Shown: in pieces, positions 1 to 11,805 of the stretch
Numbering within the stretch: position 1 is the stretch's first letter
Layout of the letters: every line of letters begins with the position of its first letter
Translations under genes and position numbers: made by a program
NCBI RefSeq assembly: GCF_017303275.1
Contig: NZ_JAFKOJ010000002.1
Location: forward strand, 496,001 to 560,000
DNA: 64,000 nucleotides
Reading direction: 5' to 3'
From: Bacillus sp. NTK034
GTDB lineage: Bacteria > Bacillota > Bacilli > Bacillales > Cytobacillaceae
Notes under the pieces: generated by a model
Told to the model about the DNA's origin: nothing
The model's input: only the letters and a program-made list of their open reading frames with translations
Databases searched by the model: none

Positions 1-50
1 AGTAAATAAACAAAGTTATTAAAAAGAAATAAACTTAAATAAAAGCTAAT

Positions 51-80
51 AAAAAAGGAATTACCATTAGGTAATTCCTT
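51..80 (-). terminator. Terminator after mtaB
   Basis: A 9-bp perfect stem (57-65 with 70-78, loop ATTA) is followed on the minus strand by a run of T. It lies directly after the mtaB stop codon and closes the heat-shock operon. Confidence 0.85.
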
Positions 81-1432
81 TAAACTGCGGCCTCTTCTGT
101 TTCATTCAATTCATCAAGGACTCTTACAAATTGACCTTCATTGTAAGGGTAGCCAGCTTTTGTAATTTTAACTTTTACAATCTGGCCGACCATTTCTTCG
201 GCAGCCGGGAAGACAACTTTCAAGTAATTATCCGTGTAGCCGACAAATAAACTGCTGTTACTGCTTTCCTTAAAGCTTTCCTCTGGAATTACTTCAAGAA
301 CTTCGCCTTCATACTGAGATGCGTATTCTTTTGCAAGCTGATCTGATAAGGCAATCAGGCGATGGACACGCTCGTTTTTAACCTCTTCATCAATCTGGTC
401 GTCCATTCTCGCTGCAGGTGTTCCTGTACGCTTTGAATAAGGGAATACATGAAGCTCGGAAAATTTATGTTCTTTAATAAAGTTGTAGGTTTCCATAAAT
501 TCTTCTTCTGTTTCTCCCGGGAAGCCAACGATAACATCTGATGTAACAGCCAGACCTGGGAGAGCTTCCTTCAAGCGTTCAAGACGCTCAGCAAAAAACT
601 CCATAGTATACTTGCGGCGCATTCTCTTAAGGACAGTGTTTGAGCCTGACTGAAGAGGAATGTGCAAGTGCCTTACAACAACCTTGGACTGATCCATAAC
701 TTCAATAACTTCATCGGTAATCTGGCTGGCTTCAATTGAAGAAATTCTTAAACGCTTAAGACCTTTTACCTGAGCTTCCAGATCCCTAAGAAGCATAGCC
801 AGATTATAATCTTTCATGTCCTCGCCATAACCGCCTGTATGGATTCCAGTCAGAACGATTTCTTTATAGCCGGCATCAACCAGCTGCTGGGCCTGGCGGA
901 TTACTTCCTTCGGATCCCTGGATCTCATTAAACCGCGCGCCCAGGGAATAATGCAAAATGTACAGAAGTTATTGCAGCCTTCCTGAATTTTAAGGGAAGC
1001 TCGTGTCCGATCTGTAAATGCCGGAACATCCAGCTCTTCGTAGACACGATTCTTCATGATGTTACCAACACCATTGATCGGCTGCCGTTCTTGTTTATAC
1101 TGCTCGATATACTCAAGCATCTTTACTCGATCCTGGGTGCCAACAACGATATCCACTCCAGGAATAGCCATAATTTCAGCCGGTGAGGTTTGTGCATAAC
1201 AGCCCGTTACACAGATAACCGCATCAGGGTTTTTCCTGATTGCCCTTCTGATTACCTGGCGGCTTTTCTTATCACCAGTATTTGTAACGGTACATGTGTT
1301 AATCACATATACATCTGAAACGGATTCAAAGTCTGTCCGTTCATAGCCAGCTTCTTTGAACAGCTGCCAAATGGCCTCTGTTTCGTAATGATTGACTTTG
1401 CAGCCAAGTGTATGAAATGCAACTTCAGGCAT
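80..1432 (-). CDS. mtaB: tRNA t(6)A37 methylthiotransferase MtaB
   Basis: Radical-SAM enzyme that adds a methylthio group to threonylcarbamoyladenosine at position 37 of ANN-decoding tRNAs (yqeV in B. subtilis). Of 450 residues, the N-terminal UPF0004 domain carries the three cluster cysteines C11, C47 and C78. The radical-SAM motif CxxxCxxC is C153, C157 and C160, and a TRAM-like domain ends the protein. The start has a GGGGTG ribosome site. It follows rsmE by 6 nt and is the last gene of the hrcA-dnaK operon. Function is from the family; all cluster ligands are present. Confidence 0.95.
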   Translation of the reverse strand: MPEVAFHTLGCKVNHYETEAIWQLFKEAGYERTDFESVSDVYVINTCTVTNTGDKKSRQVIRRAIRKNPDAVICVTGCYAQTSPAEIMAIPGVDIVVGTQDRVKMLEYIEQYKQERQPINGVGNIMKNRVYEELDVPAFTDRTRASLKIQEGCNNFCTFCIIPWARGLMRSRDPKEVIRQAQQLVDAGYKEIVLTGIHTGGYGEDMKDYNLAMLLRDLEAQVKGLKRLRISSIEASQITDEVIEVMDQSKVVVRHLHIPLQSGSNTVLKRMRRKYTMEFFAERLERLKEALPGLAVTSDVIVGFPGETEEEFMETYNFIKEHKFSELHVFPYSKRTGTPAARMDDQIDEEVKNERVHRLIALSDQLAKEYASQYEGEVLEVIPEESFKESSNSSLFVGYTDNYLKVVFPAAEEMVGQIVKVKITKAGYPYNEGQFVRVLDELNETEEAAV

Positions 1433-1438
1433 CTAATT

Positions 1439-2188
1439 TCACCCCATTAATTCAAAATGATAGGAAACAGCTGACAGCAAATAGAGAGGTGCTGTCTCTG
1501 TTCTTAAAATACGCGGCCCCAACCCGCAGGCAAGAAAGCCTGCTTCCTGCAGCAATGAAACTTCATTGTCAGAAAGCCCGCCTTCAGGCCCGAATACAAC
1601 TATAAGTGATTGTCCTTTATTCATAGAAGAAAGTGTTTTATAGAGCACAGAGTCCTCTCCCTGCTTCGCTTCTTCCTCAAAGGCAATCAATTTATATGAA
1701 TACTCTCCAGATAATTTCAGCAATGACTTCAAATCGAGAGGTGCAAACACTTCAGGCACCATGGTCCTGTGTGATTGTTCAGCAGCTTCTTTAGCAATCT
1801 TCTGCCATCTCTCTGCTTTTTTCACAGATTTCTTAGCATCCCATTTTACTACTGAACGGGCTGAAGTAAAAGGGATAAAACGATGTGCTCCCAGCTCAGT
1901 GCCTTTTTGAATGATCCACTCCAGCTTATCCCCTTTAGGCAGTCCGCTCACAATAGTAATATCTGCAGGCAGCTCAGAAGCCCCTTCAATCCATTGTACA
2001 ACTTCTGCAGCCACATGTTCATCGGTAATTTCTGCAATTGAGCAAAGTGCGCTATTTTGGGATAGATCGACACAGATAATATTGTCGCCTTCTTTCATGC
2101 GCATTACTTTCACAATATGATGGCGGTCTTCCCCTTTAATTTGAAAGATATTTTCATTTACTGCATTCTCTGTGAAATATCGCTGCAC
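1439..2188 (-). CDS. rsmE: 16S rRNA m3U1498 methyltransferase RsmE
   Basis: SPOUT-class methyltransferase that methylates N3 of U1498 in 16S rRNA (yqeU). The SAM-binding knot is visible as GPEGGLSDNE and LGPRILRTETAPLY near the C-terminus. The open frame reaches a GTG at 2197, but that codon lies inside the AGAGG ribosome site. A second GTG at 2186-2188 is 9 nt downstream and gives the family N-terminus MQRYF, so the 249-residue form is chosen. It sits between prmA and mtaB. Confidence 0.93.
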   Translation of the reverse strand: MQRYFTENAVNENIFQIKGEDRHHIVKVMRMKEGDNIICVDLSQNSALCSIAEITDEHVAAEVVQWIEGASELPADITIVSGLPKGDKLEWIIQKGTELGAHRFIPFTSARSVVKWDAKKSVKKAERWQKIAKEAAEQSHRTMVPEVFAPLDLKSLLKLSGEYSYKLIAFEEEAKQGEDSVLYKTLSSMNKGQSLIVVFGPEGGLSDNEVSLLQEAGFLACGLGPRILRTETAPLYLLSAVSYHFELMG

Positions 2189-2232
2189 AACCTGCACCCT
2201 CTTTCTTGCCTTTCCAAAATTCTTTCAACTGT

Positions 2233-2264
2233 AAAAGGGGGGTAAGTTGATTACCCCCTTTTTC
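2233..2264 (-). terminator. Hairpin between prmA and rsmE
   Basis: GGGGGTAA and TTACCCCC form a strong stem (2238-2245 with 2251-2258). On the minus strand it is followed by TTTT only. It could act as an intra-operon attenuator or as an mRNA-end stabiliser separating prmA from rsmE-mtaB. Confidence 0.55.
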
Positions 2265-2267
2265 ACA

Positions 2268-3209
2268 TTATTGCTTTCGCTTTGCTACAATAGCAACCCA
2301 ATCTTCCATTTGAATGGTCTCTTCAACTTCAAATCCTGCAGAGGAAATAGCATCTCTTACTTCCTGTTTCTTCTGCTGGATAATGCCTGAAGCGATAAAG
2401 TATCCGCCTTCCTTTACGACTGATGCCACATCGTCAGTAAATCGGAGAATCACTTCTGCAAGGATGTTGGCAACGACCACATCAGCTCCCTCGCTGACAC
2501 CATCGAGCAGATTTCCTTGTGATACTTCCACAATATCCTGCACTTTATTCAGCTTAATATTTAATTTAGCTGAATTTACTGCCACTTCATCAAGATCAAG
2601 TGCTTTCACCTTCTCAGCACCCAGCATAGCTGCAGCAATGCTTAACACACCCGATCCTGTTCCTACATCTACAACTTTATCACTCTGTTTTACTGTTCTT
2701 TCAAGTGCTTGTATACACATCACCGTAGTGGGGTGTGTACCCGTTCCAAAAGCCATGCCAGGGTCAAGCTCAATAATAAGCTCATCACTGCTGACAGGTG
2801 TGTAATCCTCCCAGGTTGGGACAATGGTAAAGCGTTCTGAAATTTTTACAGGGTTATAATATTTTTTCCAGGCAGTAGCCCATTCTTCTTCATTTACTTC
2901 GCTAATGCTGACATTATTTGCCCCGATGTCAATGTTAAATAAAATAAGATTATTGATTGCTTCTTTTATTTCATCAACTGTTTCACCTAGAAAACTGTTT
3001 ACTGGCAAGTACGCTTTTACAATTACGCCTTCTTCAGGATAGTCCTGCGGATTGAGCTGGTAGATTTCACCGAATTGGTCCTTTCTTTCTTTTACAAGTT
3101 CTAAAGGATCCTCTATAACAACTCCGCTTGCTCCGGCTTCATGCAAAATATTCGAAATCGGTTCAACAGCTTCATTTGCAGTATGAATACTGATTTCTGA
3201 CCATTTCAC
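2268..3209 (-). CDS. prmA: Ribosomal protein L11 methyltransferase PrmA
   Basis: Class I SAM-dependent methyltransferase that trimethylates ribosomal protein L11 (yqeT). The N-terminal L11-recognition region is followed by the family signature [12 protein letters not shown], the SAM motif [13 protein letters not shown] and NILAEV. The longest frame begins at a TTG (3218), but GGGAG lies 9 nt before the GTG at 3207-3209. That GTG gives MKWSEIS, the usual family N-terminus, and a 313-residue protein. It lies 20 nt after dnaJ in the chaperone operon. Confidence 0.94.
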   Translation of the reverse strand: MKWSEISIHTANEAVEPISNILHEAGASGVVIEDPLELVKERKDQFGEIYQLNPQDYPEEGVIVKAYLPVNSFLGETVDEIKEAINNLILFNIDIGANNVSISEVNEEEWATAWKKYYNPVKISERFTIVPTWEDYTPVSSDELIIELDPGMAFGTGTHPTTVMCIQALERTVKQSDKVVDVGTGSGVLSIAAAMLGAEKVKALDLDEVAVNSAKLNIKLNKVQDIVEVSQGNLLDGVSEGADVVVANILAEVILRFTDDVASVVKEGGYFIASGIIQQKKQEVRDAISSAGFEVEETIQMEDWVAIVAKRKQ

Positions 3210-3229
3210 TACTACCAACTCCCATTCCT

Positions 3230-4348
3230 TTATTCACCTTTAAAGGCTCGTTTTACTTTAGAAAAAAAGCTTTCTTCCTGTTCTCCCTGGGGAACTGTTC
3301 CGCTGACTTCAGCAAATTCGCTTAAAAGCTGTTTTTGTTTTTCTGTCAGCTTTGTAGGAGTAATAATGCGTACAATAATATGCTGATCCCCTGTTCCGTA
3401 TCCTCTTACATTTGGTACACCTTTTCCTTTGAGGCGGAATTTGGTTCCTGTTTGTGTGCCTGATGGGACTTTAAGTTTTACTTTTCCATGGAGTGTCGGA
3501 ACTTCAATTTCATCGCCAAGGGCTGCCTGCACAAATGTTATAGGCATCTCGCAATAAACGTCATCTCCATCACGCTCAAAGAATTCATGTGAACGAACAT
3601 GGAAAACAACATAAAGGTCGCCAGGAGGGCCTCCATTAACACCGGGTTCCCCTTGGCCCGCCACGCGGAGCTGCTGGCCATCATCAATGCCCGCAGGAAT
3701 TTTCACGTGTATCTTCCTGCGTTTTTGCACTTTACCGGTTCCACGGCAAGTAGTACACTTCTCTTTGATTTCCTTGCCGGTCCCATTACAGTAGTGGCAA
3801 ACCCTTCTATTTACTATCTTGCCAAATGGCGTATTTTGTTCAACATTCAGCTGACCCGATCCGTGGCAGTGACGGCATGTTTCCGGCTTAGTCCCTGGCT
3901 TCGCGCCTGAACCGCTGCAGGTATCACATGTCTCTTCACGAGGAATTTCAATGTCGGTCTCTTTGCCAAATACTGCTTCCTCAAAGGATAAGGACATGGT
4001 GTACTGCAAGTCTGCACCCTGCCTTGGAGCATTAGGGTCACGACGGCGGGAGCCTCCTCCGAAGAAGGTGCTGAAAATATCTTCAAATCCTCCAAAACCA
4101 TCAAAACCGGCTCCGCCAAAGCCCTGATTAGGGTCCGTATGGCCGAATTGATCATAGTGGGCCTTTTTCTGATCGTCGCTGAGGACTTCATATGCTTCTT
4201 TAACTTCCTTGAACTTCTCGTCTGCATCAGGCTCTTTATTAATATCAGGATGATATTTTTTTGAAAGCTTTCGATAAGCCTTCTTAATTTCATCCTTGGA
4301 CGCACCTTTGCTGATTCCAAGAACTTCATAGTAATCCCTTTTACTCAT
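3230..4348 (-). CDS. dnaJ: Chaperone DnaJ (Hsp40)
   Basis: Co-chaperone that delivers substrates to DnaK and stimulates its ATPase. Domains run as a J domain with the HPD tripeptide (KYHPD), a Gly/Phe-rich linker, four CxxCxGxG zinc repeats ([32 protein letters not shown]) and two substrate-binding beta domains. The frame continues 7 codons upstream, but GGGGAG lies 8 nt before the ATG at 4346-4348, giving [11 protein letters not shown] and 372 residues. It is co-transcribed with dnaK. Confidence 0.97.
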   Translation of the reverse strand: MSKRDYYEVLGISKGASKDEIKKAYRKLSKKYHPDINKEPDADEKFKEVKEAYEVLSDDQKKAHYDQFGHTDPNQGFGGAGFDGFGGFEDIFSTFFGGGSRRRDPNAPRQGADLQYTMSLSFEEAVFGKETDIEIPREETCDTCSGSGAKPGTKPETCRHCHGSGQLNVEQNTPFGKIVNRRVCHYCNGTGKEIKEKCTTCRGTGKVQKRRKIHVKIPAGIDDGQQLRVAGQGEPGVNGGPPGDLYVVFHVRSHEFFERDGDDVYCEMPITFVQAALGDEIEVPTLHGKVKLKVPSGTQTGTKFRLKGKGVPNVRGYGTGDQHIIVRIITPTKLTEKQKQLLSEFAEVSGTVPQGEQEESFFSKVKRAFKGE

Positions 4349-4390
4349 GATTACCACTCCCCGATTCATTTCACATAAAGATTATTGTAT

Positions 4391-4434
4391 CAAAAATAAA
4401 AGCCAAAGCCAAGAAAGACCTGACTTTGACTTTA
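4391..4434 (-). terminator. Hairpin between dnaK and dnaJ
   Basis: A stem of about 13 bp, including several G-U pairs, is formed by 4399-4412 with 4421-4433. On the minus strand it is followed by TTTTATTTTT. It probably reduces read-through from dnaK into dnaJ or marks a processing site; both roles are inferred. Confidence 0.55.
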
Positions 4435-4446
4435 AAGATTCAGAGG

Positions 4447-6907
<2,461 letters not shown>

Positions 6908-6962
6908 GTTCACCTCCCTTAAAGAATGGATGGTTCTTCGAAATAATAACCATAAGGAAAGG

Positions 6963-6982
6963 AGTGGAAAGGTATTTCCACC
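6963..6982 (-). other. Small hairpin between hrcA and grpE
   Basis: GTGGAAA (6964-6970) pairs with TTTCCAC (6975-6981) around a 4-nt loop in the 95-nt gap before grpE. There is no T-run, so it is not a terminator. An mRNA processing or stability role is possible but unproven. Confidence 0.35.
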
Positions 6983-7002
6983 CTTAATCAATATTTCCAC
7001 CA

Positions 7003-8034
7003 TCACCTGTTTTGATACAGTTTAGATAAAACAGCTGATAGGTCTGCACTGATATAGTTTAATAAGCTAATGACTCTCGAATATTCCATTCTGGTCGGCC
7101 CAAGAATGGCGATAGTACCGAGCTGTTCGGTCCCGATTGAATAGCTTGCTGTTATCAGGCTGCAGTTTTCCATTGCTGAATTATTATTTTCCCGGCCGAT
7201 TTTTATATTGATTCCTGACTTATTTTTACGAATTAAATCATATATGCCTTCTTCCTGCTCGATCATATTCATAAGGTTTTTAACCTTTTCAATATCATGA
7301 AACTCTGGCTGGCTGAGCATATTTGTTTTACCGCCGAAGAAAAGCTTATCATAGGCCGGTATCTTGATTGTATCGGCAATTGAATTCAGCATTAGATCAT
7401 AATTATTGATATGGTGCCTTAAAAGAACGGCAACCTCTTTATATAACTTATTGTTCAGACTTTCCAATGGTGCACCGGCAAGCCGGTCATTAAGAATATT
7501 GACTACCTTCTCCAAATCCCCAGCATCAATACTTTCAGGCAAGTGGAACATCCTGTTCTCGACATGGCCTGTATCTGTGACAATAATTGCTATCGCTGTT
7601 TCTTTATTCAAGGGAACAATCTGAATTTTCTTCAGCTTGTTATCCCTTACTGCAGGCCCGAGGACAATGGATGTATAATTTGTCAGCTCAGAAAGAATTT
7701 TTGCCGATTTTTGAACGATTTTCTCCAGCTCATAGAGTCTCTCCGCAAAGATTGATTGTACTTTGTGGATATCATGCTGATTTAATTTTTGCGGGGATAA
7801 AAGGTGATCCACGTAGTAGCGGTACCCCTTTTCAGATGGAATCCTCCCCGATGAGGTGTGTGTTTTTTCAATAAACCCAAGTTCCTCTAAATCAGCCATC
7901 TCATTTCTGATCGTTGCGGAACTAAAAGAAATTTCATCTTTTTTCGACAAGGTTCTCGATCCGACAGGCTGTGCAGTTTGAATAAAATCATCAACAATTA
8001 CTTGAAAAATTAATAATTGACGATCTGTTAACAC
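7003..8034 (-). CDS. hrcA: Heat-inducible transcription repressor HrcA
   Basis: Binds CIRCE operators to repress class I heat-shock genes, with folding assisted by GroE in B. subtilis. A winged-helix N-terminus ([26 protein letters not shown]) precedes the HrcA dimerisation and inserted domains. The frame begins upstream at 8055, but AGAGGTG lies 6 nt before a GTG at 8032-8034. That GTG yields MLTDRQLL and 343 residues, the same length as the B. subtilis protein as I recall it. First gene of the operon and autoregulated through the adjacent CIRCE. Confidence 0.96.
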   Translation of the reverse strand: MLTDRQLLIFQVIVDDFIQTAQPVGSRTLSKKDEISFSSATIRNEMADLEELGFIEKTHTSSGRIPSEKGYRYYVDHLLSPQKLNQHDIHKVQSIFAERLYELEKIVQKSAKILSELTNYTSIVLGPAVRDNKLKKIQIVPLNKETAIAIIVTDTGHVENRMFHLPESIDAGDLEKVVNILNDRLAGAPLESLNNKLYKEVAVLLRHHINNYDLMLNSIADTIKIPAYDKLFFGGKTNMLSQPEFHDIEKVKNLMNMIEQEEGIYDLIRKNKSGINIKIGRENNNSAMENCSLITASYSIGTEQLGTIAILGPTRMEYSRVISLLNYISADLSAVLSKLYQNR

Positions 8035-8048
8035 AGGTATCACCTCTG

Positions 8049-8075
8049 TTAGCACTCTTTGTTCCTGAGTGCTAA
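8049..8075 (-). promoter_or_regulatory. CIRCE operator (HrcA binding site)
   Basis: TTAGCACTC at 8049-8057, a 9-nt spacer, and GAGTGCTAA at 8067-8075 form a perfect consensus CIRCE. It lies between the promoter and the hrcA start, in the 5' end of the transcript. Confidence 0.98.
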
Positions 8076-8085
8076 TTCTACTAAT

Positions 8086-8114
8086 AAATTATCAAATCAA
8101 ACGTGCAGTGTCAA
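8086..8114 (-). promoter_or_regulatory. Sigma-A promoter of hrcA operon
   Basis: On the minus strand the -35 TTGACA (8109-8114) is perfect. A 17-nt spacer and -10 TAATTT (8086-8091) follow. The -10 is directly upstream of CIRCE, as in other HrcA-controlled operons. Confidence 0.9.
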
Positions 8115-8156
8115 TAATTTGGCTTTCTTTTTTCCCGACGCTATACCCATGCCTGA

Positions 8157-9290
8157 TTACCCTATAAACGATTGGAATACTTCATTTCCAAGAAAACGTC
8201 CTTGTTTTGTCAATTTAATATGCTCTTCCCCTGCAATAATTAATTCTTTTTCAGTATGCTGTTTAATTTGGACTTCAAACAGATCAAGGGGATCTTTGCC
8301 AAATTTCTCTTTAAAGCGACTTATTGAGACACCTTCCGTTTTTCTCAGTCCAAGAAACATTTCCTCTTCCATCTGTTCACTCAAGGTCACTTTATGCTCT
8401 TCCAGGATCGGAAGCTGTTCGTTTTCAATAGGCTCCATATATTTTTTCAAGGGTCCGTGATTGGAACGGCGAAGCCCTTTTACATAGCCATGTGCACCGG
8501 CTCCAAAGCCAAAGTACCATTCATTATCCCAATAAGTGATGTTATGCCGGCTCTCAAAGCCTGGTTTTGCAAAATTGCTGATTTCATATTGAGCAAAGCC
8601 GTGTTTCTCCATTTGTTCCATTAATAATTCATACATCTCAGCTTCCACATCTTCTCCAGGAGTAGGCAGCTTCCCTTTCCTCATCAGATTATAGAATACC
8701 GTTTTGGGTTCAATGATCAGCGAATAGCCCGAATAATGGACAATATCCAGGGTGAATGATGTTTCGAGTGTATCTTGAAAATCCTGAAGTGTCTGACCCG
8801 GAAGACTGTAGATAAGATCGATGCTGATGTTATCAAAACCGACTTTTTTTGCAGCTTCAATTGATTGAAAAACGTCTTTTGCTCTGTGCGACCTTCCTAT
8901 TCTTTTTAAGAGTTCATCGTTGAAGGTCTGAACGCCAAAGCTAAGCCGGTTGACTCCAGCATCATGCAATATTTGAAGTTTTTCTATAGAGAGATCTCCA
9001 GGGTTAGCTTCGAAGCTAAATTCTGTGAAAGAGTCATAGGGAAGCTGCCGTTTGATTGTGCCGCAAAGCTGTTCAAGCTGTTTCTCGTTAAGCGCAGTTG
9101 GCGTACCGCCCCCGACAAAGATGGAGTCTAGACGGGATGCAGGTGTTTCTTTCAAAGCAAGATTCATCTCTTTATCAAGAGAGTCCAGATATTCTCCTAC
9201 TGGCTGGTTCTTCAAGAATACTTTATTAAAATCACAGTAATGACAAATATGTTCACAAAATGGGATGTGTATATAAGCTGCTTTAATCAT
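8157..9290 (-). CDS. hemW: HemW-type radical SAM protein (heme chaperone family)
   Basis: Radical-SAM protein of the HemN/HemW group (yqeR). The cluster motif is C12, C16, C19 in IPFCEHICHYC, followed by a SAM-binding barrel (FVGGGTPTAL, SFGVQTFN) and a HemN C-terminal domain. Family work indicates that proteins of this short type (377 residues) act as heme chaperones rather than as oxygen-independent coproporphyrinogen oxidases. It lies between lepA and hrcA, as in B. subtilis, and is probably transcribed from upstream. Confidence 0.92.
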   Translation of the reverse strand: MIKAAYIHIPFCEHICHYCDFNKVFLKNQPVGEYLDSLDKEMNLALKETPASRLDSIFVGGGTPTALNEKQLEQLCGTIKRQLPYDSFTEFSFEANPGDLSIEKLQILHDAGVNRLSFGVQTFNDELLKRIGRSHRAKDVFQSIEAAKKVGFDNISIDLIYSLPGQTLQDFQDTLETSFTLDIVHYSGYSLIIEPKTVFYNLMRKGKLPTPGEDVEAEMYELLMEQMEKHGFAQYEISNFAKPGFESRHNITYWDNEWYFGFGAGAHGYVKGLRRSNHGPLKKYMEPIENEQLPILEEHKVTLSEQMEEEMFLGLRKTEGVSISRFKEKFGKDPLDLFEVQIKQHTEKELIIAGEEHIKLTKQGRFLGNEVFQSFIG

Positions 9291-9342
9291 TTATTTCACT
9301 ACTTTCATCATTCAATCAACGTTCATAAACAGCGGATTCCTA

Positions 9343-9393
9343 AATAAAAAGAGGCTAGTGCTGTTATTATTATGACAGCATATCTAACCTCTT
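9343..9393 (-). terminator. Terminator after lepA
   Basis: A long imperfect stem (AAGAGGTTAG...AGCCTCTT on the minus strand, with an inner TGCTGTCA/AACAGCA arm) is followed by TTTTTATTT. It ends lepA and separates it from hemW. Confidence 0.85.
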
Positions 9394-9410
9394 AAAACAA
9401 AGCAAATATT

Positions 9411-11246
9411 TTACTTTTTAGGGCTGTTATCGTCCATCTTCAAAACTGCCATGAAGGCTTCCTGCGGAACTTCAACAGAACCAACCTGTTTCATCCGCTT
9501 TTTACCTTCTTTCTGCTTCTCCAATAATTTGCGCTTACGGGAGATGTCTCCGCCGTAACATTTCGCCAATACATTTTTGCGAATGGCTTTAATGGTTGAG
9601 CGGGCTACAATTTTCTGGCCAATCGCCGCTTGAATAGGAACCTCAAACTGCTGACGGGGAATTAGGTCTTTTAACTTCTCAACGATTACTTTTCCTCTTT
9701 CATAAGCAAAATCCTTATGAACGATAAAGCTCAATGCGTCTACCTTTTCTGCATTTAACAGAATATCCATTTTAACAAGTTTTGATGGCTTGTACCCTAT
9801 TAATTCATAATCAAAAGAAGCATATCCTTTTGTATTGGATTTCAGCTGATCAAAGAAATCATAAACAATTTCCGATAAAGGAATTTCATATATAATGTTT
9901 ACTCTGGTTTCATCCATGTATTGCATATCAATAAAGATGCCGCGTTTTTGCTGGCAAAGTTCCATGATGGCTCCCACATAATCATTCGGCGCCATCATTG
10001 TAGCTTTTACATAAGGTTCTTCGACACGGTCAATCTTTTGCGGATCAGGCATATTTGATGGATTATCCACTTTAACCTCTGTGCCATCAGTCAGTATGAC
10101 ATCATAAATAACACTTGGTGCTGTTGTAATCAAATCAATTTTGAATTCGCGCTCAATGCGCTCCTGGATGATTTCCATGTGAAGCAATCCAAGGAAACCG
10201 CAGCGGAATCCAAAGCCAAGCGCTTGCGATGTTTCAGGCTCAAACTGCAGGGCAGAATCATTCAGTTCCAGCTTTTCTAGCGCTTCACGCAAATCATTGA
10301 ACTTGGCGCTGTCTATTGGATAAAGTCCGCAATAAACCATCGGATTCATCTTTCTGTACCCAGGAAGAGCTTCGGCTGCACCATTTTTCGCACTCGTGAT
10401 GGTATCACCTACACGTGTATCGCCAACATTTTTGATAGCAGCAGTCAAAAAGCCGACGTCTCCAACTGACAATTCAGCCAATGGAGTGGATTTAGGAGTA
10501 AACACTCCAACCTCAGTAACTTCAAACTCTTTGCCAGTTGCCATCATTTTAATTTTATCCCCTACTTTAACCGTACCTTCCACCACACGGATGTAGGCTA
10601 CTACACCGCGGTAGGCATCATAAAGGGAGTCAAATATAAGCGCCTTTAAAGGGGCTTCAGGATCACCTACTGGAGCGGGCACTTTTTCAACGACCTGTTC
10701 AAGGATTTCTTCAATGCCGATCCCTGCTTTTGCTGAAGCAAGTACCGCTTCAGAAGCATCCAGGCCGATGACTTCTTCGATCTCATTGCGCACCCGTTCC
10801 GGATCTGCACTTGGAAGGTCAATTTTATTGATGATCGGAAGAATCTCAAGATCATTATCCAAAGCCAGATAAACATTTGCAAGAGTCTGTGCTTCAATAC
10901 CCTGAGCCGCATCTACAACCAGGATTGCGCCTTCACAGGCTGCCAGACTTCGGGATACTTCATATGTAAAATCGACGTGTCCCGGGGTATCTATTAAATG
11001 AAAAGTGTATATCTCTCCATCTTTAGCTTTATATTTTAGCTGAACGGAATTAAGCTTGATCGTGATGCCGCGCTCTCTTTCGAGGTCCATTGAATCAAGG
11101 AGCTGATCCTTCATTTCGCGCGATGTCAGCGCATTGGTTTTTTCAAGGATTCTGTCCGCCAAAGTCGACTTGCCATGGTCTATGTGGGCGATAATGGAAA
11201 AATTCCTAATTTTCTCTTGCCTTTTAAGTCTTTCTTCTCTGTTCAT
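9411..11246 (-). CDS. lepA: Elongation factor 4 (LepA)
   Basis: Ribosome-associated translational GTPase. The 611 residues carry G1 [10 protein letters not shown]3 DTPGH and G4 NKID, then EF-G-like domains II, III and V and the LepA-specific C-terminal domain ending in [15 protein letters not shown]. The ATG at 11246 has an AGGAG site about 14 nt upstream, a wide spacing, but no alternative start fits the family N-terminus better. Transcribed from its own promoter (11358-11386) through a leader containing a repeat-like hairpin. Confidence 0.97.
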   Translation of the reverse strand: MNREERLKRQEKIRNFSIIAHIDHGKSTLADRILEKTNALTSREMKDQLLDSMDLERERGITIKLNSVQLKYKAKDGEIYTFHLIDTPGHVDFTYEVSRSLAACEGAILVVDAAQGIEAQTLANVYLALDNDLEILPIINKIDLPSADPERVRNEIEEVIGLDASEAVLASAKAGIGIEEILEQVVEKVPAPVGDPEAPLKALIFDSLYDAYRGVVAYIRVVEGTVKVGDKIKMMATGKEFEVTEVGVFTPKSTPLAELSVGDVGFLTAAIKNVGDTRVGDTITSAKNGAAEALPGYRKMNPMVYCGLYPIDSAKFNDLREALEKLELNDSALQFEPETSQALGFGFRCGFLGLLHMEIIQERIEREFKIDLITTAPSVIYDVILTDGTEVKVDNPSNMPDPQKIDRVEEPYVKATMMAPNDYVGAIMELCQQKRGIFIDMQYMDETRVNIIYEIPLSEIVYDFFDQLKSNTKGYASFDYELIGYKPSKLVKMDILLNAEKVDALSFIVHKDFAYERGKVIVEKLKDLIPRQQFEVPIQAAIGQKIVARSTIKAIRKNVLAKCYGGDISRKRKLLEKQKEGKKRMKQVGSVEVPQEAFMAVLKMDDNSPKK

Positions 11247-11271
11247 TATTTATAATTCAACTCCTACTATA

Positions 11272-11315
11272 AGAAAAGCGCAAGCGCCTTAATACAGGCG
11301 CCTGGAGCCAGGTGT
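11272..11315. repeat. GC-rich intergenic repeat in the lepA leader
   Basis: GCGCAAGCGCC, then GCGCCT(6 nt)AGGCGC and CCTGG(2 nt)CCAGG, form tandem small hairpins in an otherwise AT-rich gap. The AAAAGCGCAAGCGCC motif resembles a short intergenic repeat I recall from several Bacillus genomes. Copy number could not be tested from this single window. Confidence 0.45.
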
Positions 11316-11357
11316 GGTCAATTTAAAATAGTCCTTTTAGTTTATACACTATTTTTG

Positions 11358-11386
11358 ATTATATCAGTACGTATGTGAAGATTCAA
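11358..11386 (-). promoter_or_regulatory. Sigma-A promoter of lepA
   Basis: On the minus strand -35 TTGAAT (11381-11386), a 17-nt spacer and a perfect -10 TATAAT (11358-11363) lie about 110 nt upstream of lepA. Confidence 0.8.
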
Positions 11387-11412
11387 TGCTAAGCTTTACG
11401 TCTCTAACTGTT

Positions 11413-11446
11413 CAAAAAAAAATAAGACTGCTTCATGAGCAGCCTA
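11413..11446 (-). terminator. Terminator overlapping the yqxA stop
   Basis: AGGCTGCT and AGCAGTCT form an 8-bp stem with one G-U pair and a CATGA loop, followed by TATTTTTTTTT on the minus strand. The yqxA stop codon lies in its ascending arm. Confidence 0.85.
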
Positions 11447-11788
11447 TTTTCCGGCTATTAAGTCTGTGATCAATGCGACCGTTTTTTCTGTCAGCTCTGA
11501 TAAGCCTTCGGAGATGCTTTTTCCCACAGATGAAAAGAAATTATATGCCTTCATTTCTTCAAGCTTTTCTTTTTTCTGCTGAAGATCATGGCTGGACACA
11601 TCATTACCCAGGACAGAAGCCTGCACTTCACCTTCATTGGTTTCATTTAAGGTTAAGGCACTTTTGAAATCTTCGTCATGGAAACCCTTCATTCTGTGGA
11701 TTCCATCATTTGCCTGCTGCATTCCAAATAATACTGAGACAAACATAAACGCTGCCAGAAAAAGAGCTTTTAGCATAAATATTTTCAT
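11444..11788 (-). CDS. yqxA: YqxA family protein (DUF3679)
   Basis: A 114-residue protein of unknown function. The N-terminus (about residues 5-23, LKALFLAAFMFVSVLFGMQ) is a signal anchor or membrane segment and the rest is a small charged extracytoplasmic domain. It is placed between spoIIP and lepA, as in B. subtilis, where yqxA is co-transcribed with gpr-spoIIP. That context suggests a sporulation-linked gene. Identification rests on sequence resemblance plus position. Confidence 0.85.
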   Translation of the reverse strand: MKIFMLKALFLAAFMFVSVLFGMQQANDGIHRMKGFHDEDFKSALTLNETNEGEVQASVLGNDVSSHDLQQKKEKLEEMKAYNFFSSVGKSISEGLSELTEKTVALITDLIAGK

Positions 11789-11805
11789 TCCGCATCATCC
11801 TAATA

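Noticed and set aside
2314-2805. 163-residue open frame opposite prmA
   Set aside because: Antisense to a clearly conserved methyltransferase with no ribosome site; composition is Ser/Thr-rich as expected for a shadow frame.
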